64,000 nucleotides of DNA from Chamaecrista fasciculata (taxonomy: Eukaryota > Streptophyta > Magnoliopsida > Fabales > Fabaceae): the NCBI GenBank assembly GCA_003254925.1, contig QANZ01006845.1:62001-126000 (forward strand), given 5' to 3'. Each line of letters opens with the position of its first letter. Positions within the stretch are counted from its first letter, which is position 1. This document shows, piece by piece, positions 1-11,277 of the stretch. The notes under the pieces were generated by a model. The model saw only the letters and a list, made by a program, of their open reading frames with translations. It was not told the DNA's origin and ran no database searches. A program made the translations under genes and the position numbers.

Positions 1-381
1 CTTATTGTTCTCGAAGAGCTACTTATTGTTCTCGAAGAGTACTTTTTCTATCCAGTTGGGGTCGTCAGTAAACGAGATCAAATCGGTCCTAAAAGTAGAT
101 TGCTTATTTCATGGTCAAACAAGCAAAATTGATCTTATCTCTTTCATTTCAAATTCTAAGAGCTATGAGTTCCTCTTAACAAGTCCTTTGAACTTAAAAT
201 GAGAGACAAGAGAAATATGACAAAATTCAATAGTTTGAGACTAAAATGAAACATTTTACCAATATTTAGGACCAAAATGAATCATTTTACTAACATTTAG
301 GATCAATTTGAACATTTTGAGATATAATGGACCAAAATGAACATTATGACATACATTTAGGACTAAAATGACCCGTTGACC
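1..381. repeat. Partial fold-back MITE inside the kinase intron
   Basis: This stretch lies in the intron after the last visible kinase exon. Its right part repeats motifs of the type aggaccaaaatga and ends with a gaccc-gttgacc terminus at 381, about 11 bp beyond the splice donor. The internal text (actttttctatccag, catggtcaaacaa, cctcttaacaagtc) is shared with the complete element at 19136-19645, so it is the right-hand part of a second copy whose left end lies outside the window. An 18-bp direct repeat (cttattgttctcgaagag) sits at 1-18 and 22-39. No coding content is seen. Confidence 0.7.
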
Positions 382-393
382 TTAATTAATTAC

Positions 394-1514
394 CTTCTCG
401 ACGAGGAAACGCTCTGTGTCTTGGAAAGCATCAACGACGGGTCGGCCGCTGACAATCTCAAGGAGTAATACTCCAAAGCTATAAACATCGGATTTTCGTG
501 TGACCTGTCCAGAGCTGGCATATTCTGGAGCAAGATACCCCCTGAAATTGAGAATGAAAGAATTAGAAGGGAGGATTAATTATATTAGGAAGTTGAATGA
601 ATGAATGAATTAGGGATATATAGACATAGTGATAGTCATACAATGTGCCTGCAACTTGAGTACTGATGTAAGAGTTGTCATCTCGGAGTAACTTGGCCAA
701 ACCGAAATCGGAGACCTTAGGGTGTAAATTGCGGTCGAGAAGTATATTGCGGGCTTTGATGTCTCTGTGGACGATATAGGGCTTGATTTGCTCATGGAGA
801 TAAGCGAGGCCACGAGCCACACCGATACATACTTGTCTCCTAAATTCCCAGGTGAATCTGATCCTGCCCTCTTGGGAGGCTAAGAAGTGGTGAAGGCTGT
901 TATTCTCCATGTACTCGTACACCAAATATCTCTGAGCTCCTTCCACACAACACCCTCGAAGAATCACCAGATTTTGGTGCTTCACATTCGCCAGCGTCCC
1001 CAATTCTGCCACAAATTCTCTCTCTCCTCTCATCGAATCCACATCTATCGATACCACTTTCACCGCCACCATAGTCCCATCCCCAAGCTGCCCCTGTTTG
1101 TGAAAATTTCAACTATTCAAGTCAACCATCCCCAATTTCTGACCTAACTATTCATAAATTCCAGATTAGATTGATTTCAATTGAATTAATTCAATTCAGT
1201 CGATCACTTCACCTTATAGACAGAGCCAAAGCCGCCTTCCCCGAGCTTGTCTGTGGAATGAAAACCCCGAGTCGCTGCTTTCAATTCACTGTATGTGAAC
1301 ACGCGAAACGTTCCATCACTCTCTATTCCTCCTGCACGCATACAATTATCCAATCATCCAACATCCTTAATTAATTACTTGATCATATATATCAAGTAAA
1401 TTAAAGGAATTAATGAATAAAATAAACATATATACCGTGGGTGGTGAGTTGGGGTTTGAGTGATGCCGAGAAACAGGCAAGAGAAAAACAAGGAATCTTC
1501 ATCTTCATCTTCAT
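394..1514 (-). CDS. CRPK1-like receptor-like cytoplasmic kinase (3' part outside window)
   Basis: Serine/threonine protein kinase resembling cold-responsive protein kinase 1 (At1g16670 group), which in Arabidopsis acts at the plasma membrane. Four exons join in frame: 1436-1514, 1213-1331, 642-1093 and 394-541, with GT-AG introns. The protein begins [15 protein letters not shown]; three in-frame ATGs lie close together and I chose the first. Then come the glycine loop [12 protein letters not shown], the catalytic lysine in MVAVKV, the catalytic loop [12 protein letters not shown] (an arginine where SN or AN is usual), DFGLAK and [23 protein letters not shown]. Exon 4 ends at FLVEK with a good donor, and the C-terminal lobe continues beyond position 1. 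There is no signal peptide or transmembrane segment, so it is cytoplasmic, perhaps lipid-anchored through the Cys-rich N terminus. Family is secure; the exact orthologue is inferred. Confidence 0.88.
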
Positions 1515-4253
1515 CTTCACCTTCGTGCCTGCTGCTGCGGCTGCGGAGAAGAAGACAGCCTCTCTCTATATATGATAGTTTGATCAAATTGCTTGTCAAA
1601 CAATTTGTGCGGGTGAGATGAGGGCTTTTGAAGACACAAAATAGACGCATATATATATTTTAATATGATGCGAGGATACACAAATTAAATTATCTACCTA
1701 CAGCTTAGAGTACTGTATGTAGACCAAAGGGGAATTGCGGGTTGGCTCCTCAGCTTTGACACTTTCTTAGCTTTCATCCTTTCCCAAATCTTCCTTTCTT
1801 CTTTCCTACAAACTCTTTATACTTTATACTTTATAGCTACTAAGTCTAACACTCATCATTTCCTAAATTCTTTTCACTCCTAATCATTTATAATATAATA
1901 CTTACAACTAATTAACAAGGGTATATATGGTTCTACAACTCCTATAATATATATTAACATCTTCTCCCTTAATTATTCTCATGTCTCCTCCCTCCTGTGC
2001 CTAAGCTCATATAACTCACAATACACAACAAATTCAAATTGTCCGTATCAATTACACATGTCATTTTGGGGAACCATGTGTTGCATTGTTTCCCCCACAT
2101 GTTTTCTTTTTTTATTTTCACCCCATTCGCATATGTCATTTGGGGAACTATGTGTTGCATTGTTCCCCGCATGATGTTTTATGTCCCAATTAAGTTTATA
2201 TATCAATAACTTTTTTTCCCTTATTATACAAATAATAATATCATACTTTCTTATAATACCCAAAAATAAATTAATTGGATCAAAGCATTTTTTAATTTAT
2301 GTCATACTATGGATACTCAAAAAGCTGAAATTATGAATTTTTTTTTTTAGATTCAACTATTAAATATAATTTAACTAAATTCCGGAAAAGACAACGATAA
2401 TTTACTCACATACATAATATTAATCACACGTTTTTTTTTCTATTTTTGTAAATATATCGTGTGAACCTTTTCTAAAAAAAAAACTAAAATCGACTATGTA
2501 GAACATATTTTTATTTGCATGTGACTTTATTTTAGTTTAACTTGACTTTCTTAGATTAAAAATAATATTGTAATGCAGCGAATTATTGAAGAAACTCATT
2601 AGCTGCCATGACGACGTAAACTAATAACCAGATTGAATTCCAAATTATTTTCTTAGTTGTATTATTTTAACTATAGACTTTATAAATTGGCCAAGTTGCG
2701 TTTGGTTTTATTATTGGGGACCGCTTGTCAAATAAATAAGGTAAAATATATTTTTGGTTGGTTATATATATATATGTCGAAGTTGATATTCGATTTTATT
2801 AAAAAAATACTCATAAATTTTTTTTTTTTGAAACATCGTCAGGAATTATTTTAGAAGTTATACACTAGTTTGAGTTCAAACCCAACCCACAAATTTTGTT
2901 GGTCAAATATAATAGGTCAATTCATTGTATTTAAACTTTAAAGTCTGATCAATTGATAGATGCTGAGGCTTAAAATATGGTCAAACTTATTTCGGTATCC
3001 AATGTTTACTTTAAATTTGGTATTGTTCCCTAATATTTTTTATATTTCAATTTGGTCCTTAATATTTCTCAAAAGTTTTGTTTTGGTTAATAATTACTAA
3101 ATATGATCATATCTCTCTCATTTCAAGTTTGAATGCCACAAAATTGGAGCTACGGGTTACTCTTGACAAATTTTTGCCCTGTCCACTTAGGATCGTCGTC
3201 CGTCGATAAACGAGATTAAATCAGGTCTAAAATCAAACCCAAAAGTGAGACGCTCATTTCATGAAGTTGGTCATATCTCTCTCATTTTAAATTTGAATGT
3301 AAAAAGTCAAAGTTATAGCTTATTTTTAACAAGTTTTTTTCTACTCCTTTGGAGCCATTAGAAAATTAGGTTAAATAGTACTTGAAATGTTGATATTGGT
3401 GTTTTGACCAAATCCACTTTCAAAGTACTATTTGAACTTGTTTGCTGACTACTTAATTGGAAAAAAAAAAAAACCTACCATGAAATGACCGGTCCACTTA
3501 TAGGTATGATTTCAGACCCAATTTAGGAACCAATCCTAATTAGATTTTAAACAAAAGATATATAATCAAACTCCAATAGTTAGGAACCAATCCTAAAATT
3601 AAGGACCTAAACCAACTAAAACAAAAACAAAAAAATATTATATAGATAGGGTTTTTTTATTTTTTTGAGTACACAAATATATATTAATCTAAACATAAAA
3701 TGTAAGAGATAAACAAATATTTAGTTTACTAATAAAATAATTGTCATTGTCATAGAATCAATTGAAAACAATTACAAAGCTTACTAGATGACAAAACTAG
3801 TCTTTTCAGCATATAGTTGATAAAAGGCCAATTGAATTTTCTTTTTGAATGAGTTACTTAAAGTTAAAAAAAAAATGTCCAATTTTCTCAAAGTTCGACT
3901 CTCTTCTTTTCATCTAAAAAATGATAACAGAAAATAAAGAAAAAAATTATAGTATAGTTCTGTTGGACGGAAGTGCAACCCACACAAAAAATAAAGAAAG
4001 AAAAAATAGAAAAATAAACACAAAACTTTAACGTGGTTCGGTGTCTCAAGATCTACTCCGTGATCCCCACTGGGACAAACTTCACTATTTGTAATTTTTG
4101 CACGGAAAAACTTACAAATCTCCTTAATACAATTTTTGAACGAAAAAATTATAAAATCTGTCTCACAACTATCCAAATCCCTTTCACACTGAAAGGAAAG
4201 TGATACAAAAAAGGTTGAAGCCACACTTCCTATTTAGAGATCAGGTTCTTGTG
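1515..4253. other. Intergenic, AT-rich, degenerate repeats
   Basis: No convincing gene. It holds the putative promoter of the kinase, a roughly 45-bp sequence present twice (2057-2101 and 2130-2173), remnants of ggtcc-type fold-back elements (about 3050-3450), and a stretch at 4028-4090 with the phrase aacgtggttcgg that resembles a retroelement remnant but is not identified further. Short ORFs here look random. Confidence 0.6.
2057..2173. repeat. Diverged direct duplication (two ~45-bp units)
   Basis: The units at 2057-2101 and 2130-2173 share catgtcatttt-gggga, atgtgttgcattgtt and ccc-catg segments with a few substitutions. They are separated by about 28 bp of AT-rich DNA. Function unknown. 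Confidence 0.6.
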
Positions 4254-4915
4254 GTTTAAAAAGTGTTGAAATCGGGTTTGAGGTTTTCTTCGTTAACAAA
4301 AAGGTTTCCTTCGTTAACAGAAATGGTCCCTATATTATATATTTCTATAAAAAAAATTAACAAATCCCAGTGTTTTTACAATATGTTTTTGGTTCAAGTC
4401 CTGATTCATTTCAAAATAGTTCAAAATATTGATAGTCTTTATTAAACAGGTCCTAAAACTTTCAAACTAAAATAAAATTATAAATTTATAATTTTTATTT
4501 TCATTTTCTCCTATAATTATTAAAATTCCTAATTCAACTCCTTCACCACCTTTTTCTTCATCATTCATGTTCTTCCTCTTCAATTTCTCTCTTCTCCCTC
4601 TAAAGATGAAGAATGGAAGAGTGAGATAGTGAGAAAAGAGGAATTGAAGAGTAAGAAGATGAAGGAATTGAATTGAAGACTTTGATAATTATTGGAAGAA
4701 AATGAAAAATAAAAATTAGAAACTTATAATTTATTTTTGTTTTACAGGTTTTAGGACCTATTTAATAAAGATAAAATTTTAAATTATTCTAAGATAAATC
4801 AAGAACTTGAATGAAAAAAAAAGTAAAAACTTGATGAAAATTTTGAGATCTATTAACTTTTGGACGGAAATATATTATAAAGATTAATTTTGCTCGATTT
4901 TGACACTTTTTAAAC
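4254..4915. repeat. Long fold-back element
   Basis: The left arm (from gtttaaaaagtgttgaaatc near 4254) is inverted at the right (gattttgacactttttaaac near 4896-4915). The match continues inward through ttcaagt-c, attaaa-aggtcctaaaac (4443) and its inverse gttttaggacctatttaat (4748), and into the AT-rich centre. Arms are diverged and about 300 bp each. No ORF. A target duplication was not resolved. Confidence 0.6.
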
Positions 4916-6009
4916 TATATAGGCTCAATCTTTAATTATCTTAAATTACATAAACTTTCCTTGTAAATTGTAATTCACCTTAAATTTTTACATATGATTA
5001 TATATAAATTTGAAGTAATAATGAAAGAATTTAAGGATCATAAGCAAAACACAAGTTTCGATTTTTTTATAAGAAATAGAATGAAGTGATAGGCTGTACT
5101 AAATTATTCTCCCAACACTACAACTGTACTACTGGAATCAACACAAGTTTTGATTTCAACGTTGAATCACGCGCTTTTTTCTCATTTCTCTGATCCAATC
5201 GCATACCCCGTACCCCCTTTAATTTGGTTTATGCTTCTACAATTACACGAGTTAGGGCTGAGCACGGTTTGGGTTGGGGCAGGCTGAGGGCAAATTCCAA
5301 CCCAACCCGCACATCATTTTGCGGGTTGGGTTGGGTTGGGTTTTACAACTTTAAAATTTTAGCTTGAACCAACTCAACTCACGGGCTTGCGGGTTGGGTT
5401 AGATTGAACCAACTCAACTTTGAAATTTTATTACGAGTGATATGGCAACTTCAGTTTAAAATTGGATGAAAAAGTAACATAAGGGGTTTTCCACACATAT
5501 TATAAAGCATAGGGGGTCTTTGGTCACTTTCAAAACTTCAAGGGACTTTTTGCACATGGAACATAGTTCAAGGGTATTATATACATTTTAGCCTTCCAAT
5601 TGAAGTGTGATTGACCCCTCAAACATATATCAAGGGTATTATTTCAACAAATTTACCAATTCATGGGTTAGGTTCATAAGTATCAAACTATGAACTATCA
5701 ATAATTTCACGCGGTCTCTACGTCTAGTTGACTTGTTACTTGTCAAAGGCTCGAAGCCCAAAACTATTGATTGGACTTATGCCATCTAAACGTTCATAAT
5801 GACACTGTTTGCTATTGCTTATATTGATTGGACTTTTTTAAGCGTGACCCTTAATAATAACAACAAATAATAGCGTTGAGTAGGAAATGTTGAAGATGAA
5901 GGTGGATAAAGTGATAAACCACTTGAAACTTGAAAGTGGCGAGTTACACGTGAGTGGTGGAAGACACGTGTACGGCACCGTGTCCTCTCCAATATATAAA
6001 TAACTAGGG
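4916..6009. other. Intergenic with GGGTT-rich low-complexity patch
   Basis: No gene seen. At about 5265-5410 there is a gggttgggttgggtt-rich patch with inverse aacccaaccc words, a common plant dispersed repeat and not an array of true telomere repeats. The remainder is AT-rich non-coding DNA. Confidence 0.5.
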
Positions 6010-6910
6010 ATGGCACTTGCGCCATCAAAAATTTTTCCCCCTGTCCTCGATTCTTGTGGGATTTTTTTCTTCCCCTCCCGTTCCCCAAATCCCCATGAGG
6101 ATCCTCACATTTTTTTTAATAATAATAATATCATTTTTAATTAATTCAAAATATAATTCAATAAACAATTAAAATTAAATTATAAAATTTCATGTCACAA
6201 TACAACAAACTCCAATCACAATAAAATTTAATACAAAATACATAAATTTTGAGAAAAATTAATATTAACACCCTAAAATTACCATCACACAAAAAATAAG
6301 CAATATTATTAAATTTAAGATGGGTTAATGGGATTTTGGTTTGTAAAAATAATGTATAATTAAATCTATTAAATTTAATTAGATTTAGATTAATATTATT
6401 GTAAATTATTAAGATTTATATTAATTATNAGATTAATATTGTAAATTATTAAGATTTATATTAATTATATTAATAGTTTATTATATATTTATTATATTTA
6501 ATTCGGGGATGGGGACCCCACGAGGTGGGGGACAGGGACGGAGCTAGGGGGCCGGTGGGGGCCATGCCCCCCCTATTGGCTTCAATTATACATGTGTGTC
6601 ATAGTGAATTTATATGTGGCCTTCCAAAACCCTTGGTAAGGGTTCGATCCTGCGCCTCCTACTTCTCTTTTTCTTGCACTTTGCTTATTTCTTAAGGGCT
6701 AAAATTGCATTTTGTTCCCTCACATACTTCTTCTTTTACAATTTGGTCCCTATTATTTTATTAATGGCCCCCTATGGATAATTTCTAGCTCCGTCCCTGG
6801 TGGAAGACATACTCCCCATCCCTGTCCCCGAACTTCATACGGGGGAATTTTTTCTCGCATATAGGGATCCCCGCGGGAATCTCCACTGATGGGGAATTTT
6901 TGCAATCCTA
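6010..6910. repeat. Degenerate ggggatcccc-type element with nested insertion
   Basis: Sequence near 6005-6110 (gggatggcac, tttttcccccctgtcctcg, ccccatgagg) is inverted near 6815-6910 (catccctgtccccg, ggggaattttt, ccccgcgggaat). This suggests one diverged inverted-repeat element, interrupted by the element at 6533-6799. Confidence 0.5.
6533..6799. mobile_element. hAT-type MITE
   Basis: A perfect 15-bp terminal inverted repeat, CAGGGACGGAGCTAG at the left and CTAGCTCCGTCCCTG at the right, bounds 267 bp without transposase. The flanks GTGGGGGA (6525-6532) and GTGGAAGA (6800-6807) form an imperfect 8-bp duplication, as expected for hAT elements. CAGGG-type termini are known for plant hAT MITEs. 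Confidence 0.75.
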
Positions 6911-7534
6911 TTTGTACTGATAATTATATATATATGACTATGAGGTACTTTATAGTTGGGAAAATCTAGAGAAAGATCTATAGTCAAAGCTCCTCATTTT
7001 TTAATGTTGGACAATAATTATTATTGTCTTGAGATTTGTCTTGAGATTTATGCAACAATAATTATTGCATCATTATTGAACTACACATCATTATTTAACG
7101 GTGTCGTACATTACCAACTCTGTTAAAAATTAAAAGGAAGAACTAACAAAAAAAATATTTGTGAGAGACTAAATTGAAAATAAAAATTTGAGGAGGATCA
7201 AATTAAGAAAAAAGTAACATGTGAGATACCAAAATAATATTTTAGTTCCTTTTTTATTGCATAAAAATTATTAATATCCAATTGGTAATATACGTGTCAA
7301 AATCTAAGAGACAAGAAAGAGACGATTGAGATGTTCCATTGCAGGGAACTCTAAAGAGTAAAGTGGGAAAATCAAGATATATTCAAGTTAGTTTGTTTAA
7401 TTTTGGAATGAACCATTTATTCAANTCTTAAAAGAATATGAAAGAAAAAATCATATGAATTATTCTCACTCTTAATCTCTCTTAAAGTCTCACATTGTTT
7501 GGTCACATGGTCTTTTAACTCTATATATATAATA
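6800..7534. other. Intergenic, no gene seen
   Basis: AT-rich DNA with the right half of the degenerate element noted above and one N at about 7426. No gene recognised. Confidence 0.5.
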
Positions 7535-7890
7535 GATTTAAGTGTACTTTTGATCCTCTAACTTTCGCAAAGGTCTCAATTTGGTCCCCTAACTTTTTTT
7601 GTTGCAATTTTGGTCCCCTAACTTTTTTTGTTACAATTTTGGTCCCCTAACTTTTGAAAATGTCTCACCGTTGGTACCCTAACTTTCGCAAAAGTCTCAA
7701 TTTTAGTCCCCTAACTTGGGACCAATGGTTAGACGTTTTCAAAAGTTAGGGGACCAAAATTGCAACAAAAAAGTTAGGGGACCAAATTGAGACATTTTCA
7801 AAAGTTAGGGGACCAAAATTGTAAAAAAAAAGTTAGGAGACCAAATTGAGATATTTGCGAAAGTTGGGGGACCAAAAGTGCACTTAAGCC
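7535..7890. mobile_element. Fold-back MITE with 9-bp target duplication
   Basis: The left end reads taagtgtacttttgatcc and the right end ggaccaaaagtgcacttaag, forming long inverted arms made of repeated ggtcccctaactttt modules. It is flanked by a perfect 9-bp duplication TATATAATA (7526-7534 and 7891-7899). A 9-bp duplication with G...C termini fits a Mutator-like non-autonomous element. Confidence 0.8.
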
Positions 7891-8149
7891 TATATAATAA
7901 GATAACTCTCTTTTCATGAGAACTTTTTTGAGGTGAGTTAGATCTTTCTACATGATATCAGAGTCTAGTTTGAACATGTGTGGATGGATGAGTCTTACTA
8001 TAGATTGCCCTAGGAATAACCCGTTGACTTCACGCTCCTATATCAGGCGTGAGGGGATGTGCTGAAGTCCCATATTACTTAGTTAGATGGACTTTTAACT
8101 TTATATATCTATGAGACAACTTTCTCTCATTTAAAGCTTTTTTAAAATA

Positions 8150-10048
8150 GGCAAAACACCCTTTTATGCCCCTAACGTTTGCAGTGATTTTCAGTTATGC
8201 CCTTAACGTTTCATTTTGTTCAGGTATGCCCTCAATGTGCAACCAACGTTTCAATTATGCCCTCAATTTTGACTCAATGCACATGTGGCAATTTTTTTTT
8301 GCTTATGTGTCATTTTTTTTGTCTGACTTGATTACGTGGCATCATGACTGGGCATTCTTATTTTTTTTTCCACCTTGGCATGATGACTAGATTTACATTT
8401 TTGAACATAAAAATTGAGTAAACTAGCAAATCAGTCCCTGGATTTACATTTTTCATCATCTTCATTCATTTTAGTCCCAAATCCTCAAAATAAAATTTTA
8501 AAGTGTACCAAAACTCTTCCAAACATTCCAATTTAGTCCTTAAAAGTATTAAAAACCCTAAAACCTAAATCCCAAACTCTAAACCCTAAAACCCTAAACC
8601 CTAAATCCTAAAATCCTAAACCCCAAAACCTTAAACCTTAAAATCCTAAAATTGTAGAGTGTCCCAAAACTCTTCCAAACATTTCAATTTAATCCTTAAA
8701 AATATTAAAAACCCTAAAATCCCAAACTCTAAAATCCTACAACCTAAACCCTAATTTATTAAATCAGAATTTAAAAAAAATATCATCATCATTTTAGTCC
8801 CTAAACCCTAATTTCATCAACATCTTCATCATGATCATCTTCACAATTAACCATCATCCATCTCAAATCTTCATCATCATCGTCATCTTCTTCTCCCACA
8901 AAAACCCAACGTTATCGTCATCTTCTTCCCAGAAATTTACAGCGAGAAAGACCCACAGGCCACACCACACAGAAAAAGATGGGATTTTGAGCATGAGATC
9001 TCGCCATTCTTTTTGGAAAATCTTCACAAATCAAAGCCAGAAAATATCTTCATCATCTGATTTCAATTACGGTCTTTACAAATCAAAGCCAGAAATCAAA
9101 AGAAAATCAAAGCAATAGAAAACATCAGTGACAACCCAGAAATCTGATTTCAATTTCGCTCGACAACCCAGATTTCGCTCAAAATCAATTTCTCTCGATT
9201 TCGCTCTCTATCTCTCTCTCTCTCGATTCCGATTTCAACCCAGAGGAGACAAGTCTCGAAGCTTCACGGCGGCGAAACCACTCTTCTTTCTTTATTTCTT
9301 TCCTTATTTTGTTTTCCATTGATTTCATCACATAAATCGCGAAGATAATACGAGACGATTCCTGTTTCTGTGATTGAAATCGCGAAGATAATACAAGACG
9401 AAGATAATACAAGACGATTCAGACAATTCGATTCCATAGCCAATAAGTTTGTGTAATTCCTCAGATCTGAAATTGCTCGTCTCAGTGATAATGTTGATGA
9501 TGGGTTAGGAAGCAAGTTAGGGAGTTGAAGGATGAAGCAGAGGCTGCGTTGAGGGAGAAGGGGTCTTCCATGAATGATGATGATGAACTGATGAGAGAAG
9601 ACGAAGAATATGAAGATTAAATTAAAAAAAAAATAGGGGGTTAGAGATTTATGTTCCGGGCAATTTTTGTGGAGGAAGGTGAAGAGGAAAGTAGGATTTA
9701 AGGACCAAATTGTAAGAGAGTAGTTTTTTAGGGGTTTAGGATTTAGGGTTTATGGGTTAGGGACTGATTTGCTAATTTACTCAATTTTTATGTTTAAAAA
9801 TGTAAATCCAGTCATCATGCCAAGGTGAAAAAAAAAAAATAAGAATGTCCAGTCATGATGCCACGTAATCAAGTCAGACAAAAAAATGACACATAAGCAA
9901 AAAAAATTGCCACATGTGCATTGAGTCAAAATTGAGGGCATAATTGAAACGTTGGTTGCACATTGAGGGCATACCTGAACAAAATGAAACGTTAAGGGCA
10001 TAACTGAAAATCACTGCAAACGTTAGGGGCATGAAAGGGTGTTTTGCC
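8150..10048. mobile_element. Pack-MULE-like element with ~280-bp inverted repeats
   Basis: Terminal inverted repeats run from ggcaaaacacccttttatgc at 8150 to about 8430 and from about 9770 to 10048, nearly identical. The perfect 9-bp duplication TTTAAAATA (8141-8149 and 10049-10057) is the Mutator-superfamily hallmark. The 1.3-kb interior encodes no transposase. It contains CCCTAAA-like words (8555-8750), a catcatcttc-rich segment, and near 9520-9617 a reading frame that looks like an acidic protein tail (LKDEAEAALREKG then DDDELMREDEEYED and a stop). This suggests capture of a host gene fragment. Element structure is seen directly; capture is inferred. Confidence 0.82.
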
Positions 10049-10089
10049 TTTAAAATAAGTTAGACCTTTCTATGTAATCACCTCTTCAC

Positions 10090-10131
10090 TTTTTTTTTTT
10101 TTTTTTTTTTTTTTTTNTTTTTTTTTTTTTT
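10090..10131. repeat. Poly-T tract with one N
   Basis: A T run of about 40 nt with a single N, likely a sequencing or assembly ambiguity, just right of the Pack-MULE-like element. Confidence 0.8.
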
Positions 10132-10380
10132 TCATTTTCTCACAAGTTTCAATATTTCAATTCCACCATAACTTATGAATCAGTATTTATTATTTTATGT
10201 TTTATTAAAACACTTAGATAAATATTAAAAACAGTCGTTGCATGCCTTTCTTATTTTGATAATCAAAACAAGAGAAAACAAAGACTTGCATTGTTGTATA
10301 GCCCATTCTAGAGTTTTAAAAAGTTTAAGTCACATACGCAATTAGTAAATGTGCCCGTTCCAAATTTGTAATAATATATT

Positions 10381-10581
10381 GGCCGAATTCTTATTTTGAT
10401 TTTTCAATTATGCTTAATATTTTAAATTGGTCCCTCAGTTATTTTTTGTTCCATATTGGTCCTTCAATTTTTCGTTAAATTGATAAAAAATGTTTGAGGG
10501 ACCAATTGTATCAAATTTTAAAAAACTGAAGGATCAATATGAAACGAAAAAGAACTGAGAAACCAAAATAAGACTTTCGCC
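10381..10581. mobile_element. Short fold-back MITE with 9-bp target duplication
   Basis: The ends are ggccgaattcttattttg and caaaataagactttcgcc, with inverted ggtccctcagtt / aactgaaggatc modules inside. The perfect 9-bp duplication TAATATATT is at 10372-10380 and 10582-10590. No ORF. Same class as 7535-7890 by structure. Confidence 0.8.
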
Positions 10582-10590
10582 TAATATATT

Positions 10591-11044
10591 TTGTTGAATA
10601 AGTTTGTTACTTTGTTTATTTTTTGGATAATAGAATTATTAATTACATTCCAATCAGTCAAGACAAAACATATACCACCGCCAATAAAACAATGACTGAT
10701 TCCTATATAGATATTCTTTTTTTTTTTTTAATGAGGATAAATACCAAAATGTAATATATTATATATAGGCCAAAGTACTATTTTGGTCCCCCAGTTATGC
10801 TCCTTGTTCCAAATAGGTCCCCCAGTTATTTTTTGTTCCATATTGGTCCCCCAGTTATGCAAAACTTTAAAAAGTTGGTCCCTCTAACGTTTTCCATCCA
10901 TTTTCCGTTAAAAAAAGAGGAAAAATAAACTTTCATCCCCAAAAGTTTTATTTTCTTATATTAAGGTCCTTTTCTTTTTATAATAGGATCAAAACGTAAG
11001 AAAAGAAAGTAAATTAAGATTTTAAGTGAATTTACCCAAAAAAT

Positions 11045-11078
<34 letters not shown>

Positions 11079-11097
11079 NACTTTGGCGTTATATATA
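10591..11097. other. Intergenic, ggtccc-type remnant and CT microsatellite
   Basis: A half-element with ggccaaagtactattttggtc begins near 10769 but no matching right end was found. A (TC)n tract at about 11051-11088 ends in an N. No gene. Confidence 0.5.
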
Positions 11098-11277
11098 TCT
11101 TATATTATATGGCTCCACCCCTTTTTGGTCATCCACATTTTAAAATTATAGTACAAAATTAATAATAAGAGAAAAATTATTATTTGATCTAATTTTTTTT
11201 TACTGAGTTAACGATTTAGTCCCTCATTTATTTTACATACATATTTGTGTGCCCGTTAGGGCACGCAAAGCCCCTAG
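11098..11277 (+). mobile_element. Short non-autonomous Helitron
   Basis: It starts TCTTATATTATATGG after an A and ends in a GTGCCC-GTTA-GGGCAC hairpin (11249-11264) followed by about 9 nt and CTAG, then T. TC at the 5' end, a hairpin plus CTRR at the 3' end, and insertion between A and T are the Helitron signature. At 180 bp it encodes nothing. Sister copies are at 38549, 50825, 51102 and 53076. Confidence 0.75.

Noticed and set aside
3910..4224. 104-codon minus frame near 4 kb
   Set aside because: Phe/Leu-rich from poly-A/T runs and overlapping a repeat-like segment; no recognisable domain.
5265..5410. GGGTT-rich patch as telomeric or G-quadruplex array
   Set aside because: Units are irregular gggttgggtt with inverse words, as in a common dispersed plant repeat.
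8555..8760. CCCTAAA-like words suggesting interstitial telomere sequence
   Set aside because: Irregular (aaccctaaaatcc, aaatcctaaa) and confined to the interior of the Pack-MULE-like element; not a telomere array.
8831..9412. Several short frames inside the Pack-MULE-like element
   Set aside because: Ser/His/Arg-rich low-complexity frames on both strands, without domain similarity; only the tail near 9520-9617 looks like former coding DNA.
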